Positions 25,888 through 32,909 of a stretch of 33,076 nt of DNA are shown piece after piece (the stretch's first letter is position 1; each line of letters begins with the position of its first letter). The notes beneath the pieces were generated by a model that saw only the letters and a program-made list of their open reading frames with translations, did not search any database and had not been told where the DNA came from. Source of the DNA: Cytophagaceae bacterium (lineage in GTDB: Bacteria > Bacteroidota > Bacteroidia > Cytophagales > Spirosomataceae); assembly GCA_024642485.1 (NCBI GenBank), contig JAHEAY010000019.1:1-33076 (forward strand), in the 5' to 3' direction. The position numbers were made by a program, and so were the translations under genes.

Positions 25888-26838
25888 ATGCAAAAAATCA
25901 TTTGGGTTATATGTTTGTTGGCCTGTCTGGGCTGTCGGGAATCGACGCTGGAATGGGGGCAGAATTTATTGAAAGCCAAAAATTATGAGAAAGCGCGGGA
26001 GGCGTTTTCGTTGTCGATTCAGGAGGATGAGACGCATTGGGAGGCGTATTACGGTCGGGCGCAATGTGAGACCGCCATGAATTTGTCGGCGGAAGCCTTA
26101 GCCGATTATGAAAAGGCCTATATCATGCATCCTACAGCGGAGACTTGTACCGGATTGGGGAAAGGGTATTGGGATGAGCGGAATTTGGAAAAGGCCAAAT
26201 CCTATTTGAACCGGGCCATCGGGATGGATGCAGATTACGCAGATGCCTATCTGAATCTGGGATTGATTTATGCGAAAGAGGAGGAGTTTCCTAAGGCCTT
26301 GCCCTATTTGCTACATGCGAAAGGACTGTATAAGCAAATGCCTGAAGAGCTGACGATGGCTTTGATGTTGGTTTATTTTGAGACGGGAAATGATCCCGCT
26401 TGTTTAGAAATCATTCGCTCCTATAAAACGTCGGATACGGTGCGTGCTGACGCTTATGAATACCAGGGGCGAATATATCAGCGTAAAAAGCAGTACAAGC
26501 AGGCGCTGAAGGAGTTTAATGCGGCTTTGGATATTGATTCTCTGCGTGGACTCTCGCGACTTTGTCGGGCGGATACCTACAAGGCTTTGGAGGAATTTGA
26601 TAAGGAAATCCTTGACCGAACGGAGATCATCCGGGAGATGGAGGCCACAATAGATGATGCGTATTTGATTGGGCAATCCTATTATTACCGGGGCATTGCC
26701 AAAGGGAATGCGGGCGATAACCGGGGAGCGCTGCAGGATTTCAATAAGAGTTTAGCTCTGACGGGTCCTGAGGCAGGGGCCTATTTCAGCAGGGCGATTG
26801 CTAAGATTCATTTGCATGATTTGTCGGGGGCCTTATAG
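25888..26838 (+). CDS. TPR-repeat lipoprotein, interrupted by an in-frame amber codon
   Basis: This is a lipoprotein with tetratricopeptide repeats. The start (MQKIIWVICLLACLGCRES) carries a lipobox LACLGC with Cys16 as the lipid site. At least six TPR-like units follow, e.g. AKNYEKAREAFSLSIQEDE, EAYYGRAQCETAMNLSAEAL, YLNLGLIYAKEEEFPKALPY and YQRKKQYKQALKEFNAALDI. TPRs serve protein-protein contacts, so it is probably a periplasmic or outer-membrane scaffold. The frame stops at TAG (26836-26838) in the middle of the last TPR (LSGAL-stop-DYQKAV). The family pattern expects Gln or Glu there, and CAG to TAG is a single change. The same frame then continues to 26976. I chose the ATG at 25888, since the longer reading has no signal peptide. 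Confidence 0.8.
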   Translation: MQKIIWVICLLACLGCRESTLEWGQNLLKAKNYEKAREAFSLSIQEDETHWEAYYGRAQCETAMNLSAEALADYEKAYIMHPTAETCTGLGKGYWDERNLEKAKSYLNRAIGMDADYADAYLNLGLIYAKEEEFPKALPYLLHAKGLYKQMPEELTMALMLVYFETGNDPACLEIIRSYKTSDTVRADAYEYQGRIYQRKKQYKQALKEFNAALDIDSLRGLSRLCRADTYKALEEFDKEILDRTEIIREMEATIDDAYLIGQSYYYRGIAKGNAGDNRGALQDFNKSLALTGPEAGAYFSRAIAKIHLHDLSGAL

Positions 26839-26976
26839 GATTATCAGAAGGCGGTTCTATTGGTGAAGAGTGTGGCATTTGATGAATATTTGACGGAAGA
26901 CCCGGAGGCGTTTCCGGAGTTTTTGGCGTATTGCAGACAACGGGGTATACGTTTATCTACGCCTAAATCTTCCTAG
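26839..26976 (+). pseudogene. C-terminal remnant of the TPR lipoprotein after the amber codon
   Basis: In frame with the gene before it, 45 more codons read DYQKAVLLVKSVAFDEYL, then TEDPEAFPEFLAYCRQRG and IRLSTPKSS, to a TAG at 26974-26976. DYQKAVLL finishes the TPR broken by the stop, so the original protein was probably 362 residues. Confidence 0.75.
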
Positions 26977-27001
26977 ACATGACGCAGACGAAACATGCTT
27001 T

Positions 27002-27030
27002 TTTGTTTTGAATTATTTAATTTAAATTTG
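27002..27030 (+). promoter_or_regulatory. Possible promoter of a short RNA
   Basis: TTTG (27002-27005), a 17-base spacer and the perfect box TAAATTTG (27023-27030). The spacer is shorter than the 19-20 seen at the prfC and tRNA promoters, so support is moderate. Confidence 0.45.
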
Positions 27031-27036
27031 TTTGGC

Positions 27037-27112
27037 CGTGCCCAACTATGCTTTGATGTAGAACTGCACGTTAAAAAGTATTCATAACCCAGACTCGATC
27101 TGGGTTTTTTGT
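27037..27112 (+). ncRNA. Candidate small RNA, about 75 nt
   Basis: A promoter-like site is followed about 55 bases later by a strong terminator, with no start codon and useful frame between. The predicted transcript would begin near 27037. It contains CGTGC (27037-27041), which can pair with GCACG (27066-27070), and ends in the terminator stem at 27086-27106. It does not resemble a tRNA, 6S or RNase P RNA. It could instead be a leftover leader, or the terminator may serve the TPR gene. Confidence 0.35.
27086..27110 (+). terminator. Rho-independent terminator
   Basis: An 8-bp perfect stem AACCCAGA (27086-27093) / TCTGGGTT (27099-27106) with loop CTCGA is followed by TTTTGTTTTTG. It ends either the candidate small RNA or the TPR lipoprotein transcript. 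Confidence 0.85.
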
Positions 27113-27277
27113 TTTTGTGCTACTTTGACGATTTTTCAGATAGAGCATTGAATAATTCTTCTTATTTCAAGCAATCAACAGAATCAAAGACTCGTAAAAT
27201 CCGAATAGTTCAAATGGAGGATTCATCAATGCAATAATTTACCCTGTTTTCGAATAAGCAGCTGTTGGTATTCCGCG

Positions 27278-27285
27278 TAAGTTTG
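27278..27285 (+). promoter_or_regulatory. Promoter -7 box of the two-gene unit at 27304
   Basis: TAAGTTTG is a perfect TAnnTTTG match 18 bases before the ATG at 27304. It lies inside the longer frame that opens at a TTG at 27265, which supports the later start. No TTG at the right upstream distance was found. Confidence 0.4.
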
Positions 27286-27303
27286 GGTATTAAATCAAAG
27301 GGC

Positions 27304-27483
27304 ATGGACTTTTATACACAACAAATTGAATCATTGAATCTTTTGGCCAAAAAGCTGAAGGCACAAAAAAGAACGAAAGCGGAAATTTTAGCTGATTTTG
27401 TAGGTGCTGGAATATTAGACACGAATGGGGATTTTACGGAACCGTATAAGGAATTGCAAAAATTTAAGCGGACAAATAAATAA
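27304..27483 (+). CDS. Small protein, possible antitoxin partner of the next gene
   Basis: A 59-residue, Lys-rich, probably helical protein (MDFYTQQIESLNLLAKKLK, then AEILADFVGAGILDTNGDFTEPYK). The pattern ILADFVGAGILDxNGxFTEPYKEL is one I associate with small Bacteroidota proteins, but I know no characterised member. Its TAA shares a base with the ATG of the next gene (TAATG), so the two are made together. Small-first, enzyme-second order with overlap is the usual layout of toxin-antitoxin pairs and also resembles DUF3791-DUF3990 pairs. The antitoxin role is inferred. Confidence 0.6.
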   Translation: MDFYTQQIESLNLLAKKLKAQKRTKAEILADFVGAGILDTNGDFTEPYKELQKFKRTNK

Positions 27484-28100
27484 TGTATAATTTCCGCCAC
27501 AACCTTCAAATCGGATTCCATGGTTGCGATGAATCTGTAAGGGATATATTAATTACTTTGCCCCATCAGGTTAAAAAATCTCAAAAGCCCTATGATTGGC
27601 TGGGCAATGGATTTTATGTTTGGGAAAACAATCTCTTGCGTGCGAGGAGGTGGGCAGAAGATAAATTTAAGCGTAATGAAATCGAAAAGCCATCCGTGGT
27701 TGGGGTTATTTATACTTTATCAAATTGTTTAGATTTTACGGATAGTGTATTTATTGATTCAATTGAGCAACATTTTTATCAAATGCGGCGTGACTTTATA
27801 GATTTGAAAATTGAATTGCCGATAAATGAACAAGTACAAAATGATCTGCACCAAGACAAGCTAATTAGAAGATTAGATTGTTCTGTTATTGAATATTATC
27901 ATTTTAAAATTGCTTCAGAGAGCCATTTTCAACGAATTTCGACAGGCTTTTCAAGTATTAGTAATTTTGATACTGTTCGAGGAATATTTACGGAAGGTGG
28001 TCCTGCATTTCCAGGTGCGGGATTTCATAAAAAGAATCACATTCAGGTTTGTATTAGGAATCTCGATATGATTAAGGGATTTTTCATTCCGAAAGTCTAG
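27483..28100 (+). CDS. ADP-ribosyltransferase-like protein (DUF3990-like), possible toxin
   Basis: A 205-residue protein with no membrane segment. The N-terminal half follows the plan of ADP-ribosyltransferase-fold families such as DUF3990: GFHGCDES (His13, which would bind NAD), then WLGNGFYVWENNLLRARRWAEDKF (Tyr in a GxGFY motif with an A-x-x-W-A helix), then a strand VVGVIYTL. The C-terminal part has FTEGGPAFPGAGFHKKNHIQVCIRN; its Glu could be the third catalytic residue, but that is a guess. It overlaps the upstream 59-residue gene. A toxin that ADP-ribosylates a host target is the likeliest role; the target is unknown. A weak hairpin CCGAC/GTCGG follows near 28122-28138. Confidence 0.6.
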   Translation: MYNFRHNLQIGFHGCDESVRDILITLPHQVKKSQKPYDWLGNGFYVWENNLLRARRWAEDKFKRNEIEKPSVVGVIYTLSNCLDFTDSVFIDSIEQHFYQMRRDFIDLKIELPINEQVQNDLHQDKLIRRLDCSVIEYYHFKIASESHFQRISTGFSSISNFDTVRGIFTEGGPAFPGAGFHKKNHIQVCIRNLDMIKGFFIPKV

Positions 28101-28196
28101 TTGTTTTTGTCACTGAAATCCCGACAAATAGAGTCGGAGCTTTTCTAAATTTCCCGGAATTTTGTAAATTGATGTATACGGTAAAATTCAAACGAT

Positions 28197-28526
28197 ATGA
28201 ATCCGAGCATCGAACTATTGACAATTAAGCGTGCGGATGTGCGTGTCTACATGAACCTCGGTTTCGAGGGCGAAGATCTAAAATTTGATGGGCATGATTT
28301 GGGAACCACGGTGGATGAACACTGGGGTAGTTCCGAATATGAATATACGGCAACCGTGCTTGCCAAAGATTTGGCAGCGCTCTATGCCTTGCATGGCATT
28401 GTGCCGGGCGATAAGGAGGCATTGCTACATGCTTTGGCCCCAATGTTTTCGAATAATTCAGGCTATACCCTGTTCAAGAAATACTTAACGAAGGAGGGAA
28501 TTCCCTTTGATACATTTACATATTAA
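28197..28526 (+). CDS. Hypothetical protein
   Basis: A 109-residue soluble protein that I do not recognise. It is acidic in its first half (GFEGEDLKFDGHDLGTTVDEHWGSSEYEYTATV, rich in Asp/Glu/Gly and likely beta) and helical in the second (LAALYALHG, then KEALLHALAPMF), ending TLFKKYLTKEGIPFDTFTY. It has no signal peptide and no Cys. The metallophosphoesterase gene starts nine bases after its stop and a third gene two bases after that, so it probably heads a three-gene operon at 28197-29848. Confidence 0.65.
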   Translation: MNPSIELLTIKRADVRVYMNLGFEGEDLKFDGHDLGTTVDEHWGSSEYEYTATVLAKDLAALYALHGIVPGDKEALLHALAPMFSNNSGYTLFKKYLTKEGIPFDTFTY

Positions 28527-28535
28527 GAATTATTT

Positions 28536-29456
28536 ATGGTTGATTTGATTGGAGATATTCATGGCCATGCCGACAAGCTCGAGGAGATTTTGGCAATCAT
28601 GGGCTATGTGAAAGAAGGGGGTGTGTACCAACATCCCGCAAAACGGAAATTGGTTTTCTTGGGTGATTACATTGATCGGGGTCCTAAAATTCGGGAAACG
28701 CTCCAAATCGTCAAGTCGATGTGTGATGCAGGCCACGCGCTCGCAATCATGGGCAACCACGAATTCAATGCCATTTGTTTTCATACCAAAGACAAAGTGA
28801 AGGGAGGGTTTTATCGGAAGCATACGGTTGTTGAAATAGACCAACACATCGAAACCCTTCGCCAGTTTCGGAATTATGCCCAAGAATGGGAACAGGTCTA
28901 TTTGCCTTGGTTTCATACGCTGCCGCTCTATTTAGAACTTGATGATTTTCGTGCCGTGCATGCTTGTTGGGATGATGCGCACATCAACTGGCTTGAAACC
29001 AATACCATTTACGAAGAAATTCAAGGCCAAAAACGTATTTCCGAAAATGTTTTGGCTCAATACGCTTCCAAAGAATCTCCGGTTTACGAGGTATTGGAGG
29101 AGTTATTGAAGGGCAAGGAATTTGATTTGCCAACAGGGCAGGAGTTTGTAGATAAAGATGGAACGACAAGGAAAAGCGCTCGGATCAAATGGTTCCAACC
29201 TGTGGAGGATCGAAAATTACATAAGGACGTCTTCTTGGGAATCGGGGAGGAGTTTGGCGAATTGGTCCTGGATGAGTCGATACATGATGCTTTACACAGA
29301 TATGATGCGGAAAAATCGGTGTTTTTTGGTCATTATTGGTTGAAGGGCAAACCCACGGACGCATTAGCCAAATCCATTTGTTTGGATTACAGTGTGGCCA
29401 AAGATGGTCATCTTGTCGCGTACCGACTAGATGCACAGGAATTTGTTATTGTATAA
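28536..29456 (+). CDS. Metallophosphoesterase (PPP-like, PrpE/ApaH type)
   Basis: This 306-residue enzyme belongs to the calcineurin-like metallophosphoesterases. The metal-binding blocks are in order: GDIHGH (6-11), GDYIDRGP (43-50), GNHE (73-76), a His in VHACWDD (near 150) and GHYW near the C-terminus. GDIHGHADKLEEIL and GDYIDRGPKIRETL resemble bacterial PrpE and other diadenosine tetraphosphatase/Ser-Thr phosphatase relatives, so the substrate may be a dinucleotide polyphosphate or a phosphoprotein. An insert of about 100 residues (about 175-260) lies between the fourth and fifth blocks. It is the middle gene of a likely operon with two unknown proteins. Confidence 0.85.
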   Translation: MVDLIGDIHGHADKLEEILAIMGYVKEGGVYQHPAKRKLVFLGDYIDRGPKIRETLQIVKSMCDAGHALAIMGNHEFNAICFHTKDKVKGGFYRKHTVVEIDQHIETLRQFRNYAQEWEQVYLPWFHTLPLYLELDDFRAVHACWDDAHINWLETNTIYEEIQGQKRISENVLAQYASKESPVYEVLEELLKGKEFDLPTGQEFVDKDGTTRKSARIKWFQPVEDRKLHKDVFLGIGEEFGELVLDESIHDALHRYDAEKSVFFGHYWLKGKPTDALAKSICLDYSVAKDGHLVAYRLDAQEFVIV

Positions 29457-29458
29457 GT

Positions 29459-29848
29459 ATGTGTGAAATCACCGACCAAATCAAGTTTTGCACCTGCACC
29501 CAAGGGCATTACTCCAAACTCCCACATTATTGGTTGTATTACCGCGTGGGGGAGATGAAGCAGAGTATCATGATGGGAACAGCAATTATTCCTGATTATC
29601 TAAGTATGCCTGATTACATAGAAAATCAATTCAAACTCCTTGAGCGTTTAAATAATCCGGATGCCTTTGATGTAGAAATCCATCCCAAGGATGGGGATCG
29701 GATGGAAATTGTATTGAATAATTTAGGAAAGGCTAGGGCTGAATTTCATTTTATCTTTCAAGACTCAAGTTGGGATTGGGAAAATCATAATCCTTTTGAG
29801 GTGTTGAATCACCACATTGAAAAACTCGCCAAAGGCCCCATTTGCTAA
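29459..29848 (+). CDS. Hypothetical protein
   Basis: A 129-residue protein that I do not recognise. It opens with a Cys-rich start (MCEITDQIKFCTCTQGHYSKLPHYW; Cys2, 11 and 13) that could hold a metal. Later it has EIVLNNLGKARAEFHFIFQDSSWDWE and ends NHHIEKLAKGPIC. No signal peptide or membrane segment is seen. I used the ATG at 29459, two bases after the metallophosphoesterase stop; the frame also opens earlier inside that gene. The gene ends tail to tail with the next, overlapping by four bases. Confidence 0.65.
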   Translation: MCEITDQIKFCTCTQGHYSKLPHYWLYYRVGEMKQSIMMGTAIIPDYLSMPDYIENQFKLLERLNNPDAFDVEIHPKDGDRMEIVLNNLGKARAEFHFIFQDSSWDWENHNPFEVLNHHIEKLAKGPIC

Positions 29849-30120
29849 GTGAATAAATTGAGACCGATAATCAAGTTGAGGATCAAAGCCGTGATTGTCA
29901 AATAAAGCATCACATTGCAAACGATCTTCGTAAGTCGGTATTCGTTACTTACCTCGGCTTTATAAAGGTTCATAAATGGCAAAGGGAAGAATAGGATGCT
30001 TTGCCAGGTTTTGGCCTTTCCCATCGCCTGGTCCAAATAGACATGTAAGCAGACTTTCACGCAAAAAGCCAATACGATGATCATGCCTGAGGCGGTATGT
30101 AGCTGGTGTAGGTTGAACAT
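29845..30120 (-). CDS. Small membrane protein, three predicted helices
   Basis: A 91-residue inner-membrane protein of unknown function. Hydrophobic segments are TASGMIIVLAFCVKVCLHVY, ILFFPLPFMNLY and IVCNVMLYLTITALILNLIIG. A His-Gln-Leu-His start is followed by the first helix; the loop DQAMGKAKTWQ between helices is positive. I chose the ATG at 30118-30120; the longer reading starts at an upstream codon within a repeat-bearing region. Repeat C lies just upstream. Confidence 0.6.
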   Translation of the reverse strand: MFNLHQLHTASGMIIVLAFCVKVCLHVYLDQAMGKAKTWQSILFFPLPFMNLYKAEVSNEYRLTKIVCNVMLYLTITALILNLIIGLNLFT

Positions 30121-30158
30121 GGTTGATTTTGTTACCTTTGGCAATCCCCCCACCCCTT

Positions 30159-30202
30159 TACCTTTGGCAAACCTGGTTGGAGGATTGCCAAAGGTAGCGC
30201 GT
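30159..30202. repeat. 44-bp dispersed repeat, copy 1
   Basis: A hairpin C element: TACCTTTGGCAA ... TTGCCAAAGGTA arms around ACCTGGTTGGAGGA, then GCGCGT. It matches 31844-31887 at 43 of 44 positions. A related partial copy lies just before it (30133-30146). Confidence 0.9.
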
Positions 30203-30241
30203 TTCTAGCAAAATTTTGAACAGGTAATTGATAAAATTGAT

Positions 30242-30637
30242 ATGGATTCCTACAACCTCAATCGCTTTCTCCTTGCACAAGAAATCACATACGATCAAGC
30301 GCTTCGCGAGATTCAAGCGGGTCGCAAAATGAGCCATTGGATGTGGTTTATTTTTCCGCAAATTAAGGGTTTGGGCACTTCGTATAATTCAACGTTTTAT
30401 GGAATCAGTGGGAGGGAAGAGGCGGAGGCCTATTTGACACATCCTGTATTAGGGCCCCGAATAATTGAAATTTCGAAGGCTTTGTTGGCGCATGCTGATA
30501 AACCCATCGAGCATATTTTAGGTCATACAGATTCCCTCAAACTTAAATCTTGTGTGGAATTATTCTGTTCCTTGCCAGGGGCGCATCAAGTTTTTAATGA
30601 AATTCGATTGCGGTTTTTTGGGGAAACCAACAAATAA
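30242..30637 (+). CDS. DUF1810-family protein
   Basis: A 131-residue protein of the DUF1810 family. The core GRKMSHWMWFIFPQIKGLG (about residues 31-49), with SHWMW and FPQ, then EEAEAYLTHPVLGPRI, is diagnostic. The fold is thought to be related to NADAR-type proteins, which act on ADP-ribose compounds, but no function has been established as far as I know. The protein is cytosolic and complete. It stands alone, between a repeat and a bidirectional hairpin shared with the DUF4382 gene. Confidence 0.88.
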   Translation: MDSYNLNRFLLAQEITYDQALREIQAGRKMSHWMWFIFPQIKGLGTSYNSTFYGISGREEAEAYLTHPVLGPRIIEISKALLAHADKPIEHILGHTDSLKLKSCVELFCSLPGAHQVFNEIRLRFFGETNK

Positions 30638-30641
30638 ATAG

Positions 30642-30670
30642 AAAGCAGGTAATCGATGAAAACCTGCTTT
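30642..30670. terminator. Bidirectional terminator between convergent genes
   Basis: A 9-bp stem AAAGCAGGT (30642-30650) / ACCTGCTTT (30662-30670) with an 11-base loop lies between the stops of the DUF1810 and DUF4382 genes. T-rich sequence follows on both strands, though neither side has a long T run. Confidence 0.6.
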
Positions 30671-30684
30671 CGATTTGGTACTTG

Positions 30685-31572
30685 TTAAAGGCTACTGTTC
30701 ACGAGCGTTGATTTCTTACTTTCAACAATAACGCCAGCGATTGTTTTCTCTACCTTACTTATTCCTGCGCTTGATTCAGAAACGATGATTAAATCATAGC
30801 TACCAGCTGCCAAAAAAGAGAATTGATAGCTGCCATTGCTTTCTAATTTTGTACTAGTAATGGCATTGGGGAACGAAACGTTTTCACCTGTTGGCTCGCT
30901 ACTTTCACTTGCCGTGTATTTATCTTTTTCGTACACATAGATAATGTATTTGTTCGTGCTCAATAGGTTTGATATGGTCCCCTTTATTTCGCCTGCTTGA
31001 TTATTGACAATAATTTTAAGAGTTGGATTAAGAATATAGGTGCTGCCTGATCCTGTCAATACAACAGATTTTCGTAAGTCAAAATCAGCAGTAACTGCCA
31101 CAGTTCCATTGATCGGGACTGTGAAATTTCCATTGGCTTTGTAGCCAGATTGTGAACCACTAGGTACAAATAGTGGTTTCTTTTCTCCGCTTGTTAATTC
31201 TACATAGCAGCCGGGATTGCTCGGAGTGTTTCCCCCTCTACTAGGTGCGTCAAGTTTGAAGCGCAAACCAGTATAATTACCAGAATTCAAATTGAATTCT
31301 CCTAGTAAAGAAGTTCTGCCATTTTGTAAATCAAGTAAATTGATGAGTTGGGCTTTCGTGAATTCTGTTGCAGTGATCCAATTTCCACCACTGATTTGAT
31401 ATTCTAAACCCGTAAATGTGACATAAACAGCTTTGACATTGCTTGCATCAATCGGAGAGTCTGTGACGCTCAAAGCTAATTTTCCGGTTCCGGAGGCGGC
31501 ATCGTCTTTTTGACAAGAAAAAAGAAGGGAAGCAAATACAAAGAGATAGGCAATTGATTTTATACGTTTCAT
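30685..31572 (-). CDS. DUF4382-domain lipoprotein
   Basis: A 295-residue exported lipoprotein. The signal peptide ends in a lipobox LLFSC (Cys20), followed by QKDDAASGTG, a usual Bacteroidota lipoprotein linker. The DUF4382 domain spans about residues 30-190: LALSVTDSPIDASNVKAVYVTFTGLEY, then LINLLDLQNGRTSLLGEF and NYTGLRFKLDA. Its DSP-x-D near the start is typical. The rest (GEIKGTISNLLSTNKYIIYVYE to the end) resembles a carboxypeptidase-regulatory-like beta sandwich. It is probably anchored on the outer membrane facing the periplasm or cell surface. No partner is nearby and its role is not known. Confidence 0.85.
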   Translation of the reverse strand: MKRIKSIAYLFVFASLLFSCQKDDAASGTGKLALSVTDSPIDASNVKAVYVTFTGLEYQISGGNWITATEFTKAQLINLLDLQNGRTSLLGEFNLNSGNYTGLRFKLDAPSRGGNTPSNPGCYVELTSGEKKPLFVPSGSQSGYKANGNFTVPINGTVAVTADFDLRKSVVLTGSGSTYILNPTLKIIVNNQAGEIKGTISNLLSTNKYIIYVYEKDKYTASESSEPTGENVSFPNAITSTKLESNGSYQFSFLAAGSYDLIIVSESSAGISKVEKTIAGVIVESKKSTLVNSSL

Positions 31573-31670
31573 AGCTTGAGTAGTTTTTTCTTTCTTAACG
31601 AAAAATGATCCATAAAAGTGCTAGAAACCTGCTATTTTTTCAGATGGATGGTTTGCCTACCCGCATAAAC

Positions 31671-31702
31671 AAAAAACCAGGAATCTATTGATAGCCTGGT
31701 TT
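31671..31702 (-). terminator. Rho-independent terminator of the small Lys-rich gene
   Basis: On the minus strand the stem AAACCAGG / CCTGGTTT (31674-31681 with 31695-31702) is followed by a TTTTTTG run. The stop codon of the small gene lies in the loop, so coding sequence and terminator overlap. Confidence 0.8.
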
Positions 31703-31789
31703 CTTGTCTTTCTTTTCTAATTTCTTCTCCTTAGGAGTCTTCGCGGGTTCCTTCTTCTCCGCCTTCTTGGAATTCATGCCTTTTGCCAT
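31685..31789 (-). CDS. Very small Lys-rich protein (34 residues)
   Basis: A minus-strand frame of 35 codons reads MAKGMNSKKAEKKEPAKTPK, then EKKLEKKDKKPGYQ. Half of it is Lys/Glu; it should be disordered or helical and strongly basic. I associate similar MAKG-NSKK...KTPKEKK proteins with Bacteroidota genomes, but no function is known to me. It is supported by a terminator overlapping its end and by good codon use (AAG/AAA mix). It is too short for most gene callers. Confidence 0.6.
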   Translation of the reverse strand: MAKGMNSKKAEKKEPAKTPKEKKLEKKDKKPGYQ

Positions 31790-31843
31790 GTTGTTGGGGT
31801 TTAGGCTCACAAGAACGGGAAATTATTTGGATTTATTCCCACT

Positions 31844-31887
31844 TACCTTTGGCAAACCTGGTTGGAGGATTGCCAAAGGTAGTGCGT
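31844..31887. repeat. 44-bp dispersed repeat, copy 2
   Basis: Same orientation and sequence as 30159-30202 except for one base (GTGCGT for GCGCGT). A half copy (GGTTTGCCAAAGCTATTGAG) is at 31990-32009. Bases 31890-32018 hold no other feature I can support. Confidence 0.9.
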
Positions 31888-32018
31888 GGGTAGTAATTTA
31901 AAAGCTGATAAACTGATTCAAATTATCAACAAGCTGGTTATTATAAAGCCTATATGTCCCAATTTCCCCGTAGATTTGGCACTCCTTCAAGGTTTGCCAA
32001 AGCTATTGAGGGGGTAAA

Positions 32019-32909
32019 TTAAAAACGCATGTTATAAGCCAAATAGGGTATTGCCGCCTGAGCCCCCGTAGGTGTCAAAAATCCCACATCAAAGGCCGTT
32101 TTTCTGCCTAAAATCCGCACGCCTGCCGAAAGTATTCCCTCGTAGTTGGATACCCGATTGACAAATTGGCCCGTACCATCATCGTAATTGACCGAGGTTA
32201 CATTGAATATCCAATTCTCCGACATCAACATCACGCGCTTCGATATACGCGTCATGCCCGAGAGTGTCATCATCGGTTTGTTGGCAAATTTCCAGGTATA
32301 ATCCGAACTCCCCAATCCCGTATTTTCCTTCACAGCTCCCAAACCCAAATTCACTGTTAGGTTATGTTCATGCGTTCCATAGGTCATCGAACCATATAAG
32401 GCCCCCACGCCAAAATTTAAATCACGAATCAATGATGTCGCAAAAAGCACCCCTCCGCCCAAATGTAATTTAGGCGCTACTTGATAGCCAATTTTCGGTG
32501 TTAAAAATAGCGCAAAAGGTATAAGAACCCCGCCACCCACAGAGAGATGATCATTCAGGCCTATTTGGAGGGAATTCAATAAAAAGTATGCGTTTTGGTA
32601 ATATTTATCCCCTTTCTTTAGCGGAATCGCCGAAGGCCCAAAGAAATATCGATTGGGATGCGGATTGGCCCAGCGACCTCCTTGACCAGGGATTTCATTG
32701 GGATTTAAGCGAATAACGGCCTGCACGCTCTCCCAAGGAATGGTCAATAGGCCTGTGTCAGGTATCTCAATACTGATGCTCTTGTCGTTTTGATGCTGCA
32801 ATTTGCCTTCAACCGGAGCACCTTGTTTTAGTTCGATACGAACGTAAGTTGAATCTTGCGCCGACATCTGAAAACTAACTAACAGAAAGAATATGAGTAA
32901 ACTGCGCAT
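32019..32909 (-). CDS. Outer-membrane beta-barrel-type protein
   Basis: A 296-residue exported protein of unknown function. The signal peptide is MRSLLIFFLLVSFQMSAQ. Next comes a small beta domain (YVRIELKQGAPVEGKLQHQNDKSISIEIPDTGLLTIPWESVQAVI), which reads like a short SH3- or Sm-like fold. Then many alternating 8-10-residue strands rich in Gly and aromatics follow (LSVGGGVLIPFALFLTPKIGYQV, KLHLGGGVLFAT, NFGVGALYGSMTYG). It ends in AYNMRF, a typical C-terminal Phe barrel signal. I chose the ATG at 32907-32909; the longer frame adds 23 residues before the signal peptide. It is divergent from the gene at 33031. Confidence 0.75.
   Translation of the reverse strand: MRSLLIFFLLVSFQMSAQDSTYVRIELKQGAPVEGKLQHQNDKSISIEIPDTGLLTIPWESVQAVIRLNPNEIPGQGGRWANPHPNRYFFGPSAIPLKKGDKYYQNAYFLLNSLQIGLNDHLSVGGGVLIPFALFLTPKIGYQVAPKLHLGGGVLFATSLIRDLNFGVGALYGSMTYGTHEHNLTVNLGLGAVKENTGLGSSDYTWKFANKPMMTLSGMTRISKRVMLMSENWIFNVTSVNYDDGTGQFVNRVSNYEGILSAGVRILGRKTAFDVGFLTPTGAQAAIPYLAYNMRF

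Noticed and set aside
27304-28100. A DarT or Fic-type toxin
   Set aside because: No Fic HPFxxGNGR motif and no DarT-like NAD-binding motif; the HG...GxGFY plan fits DUF3990-like proteins better.
25811-28119. Shared 15-mer TTTTGTCACTGAAAT at 25811-25825 and 28105-28119
   Set aside because: One AT-rich 15-base match is about what chance gives in a window of this size, and the flanks do not match.
31704-31901. Plus-strand frame of 65 codons
   Set aside because: It is the antisense of the Lys-rich gene (poly-Phe/Ser reading) and runs into the dispersed repeat.
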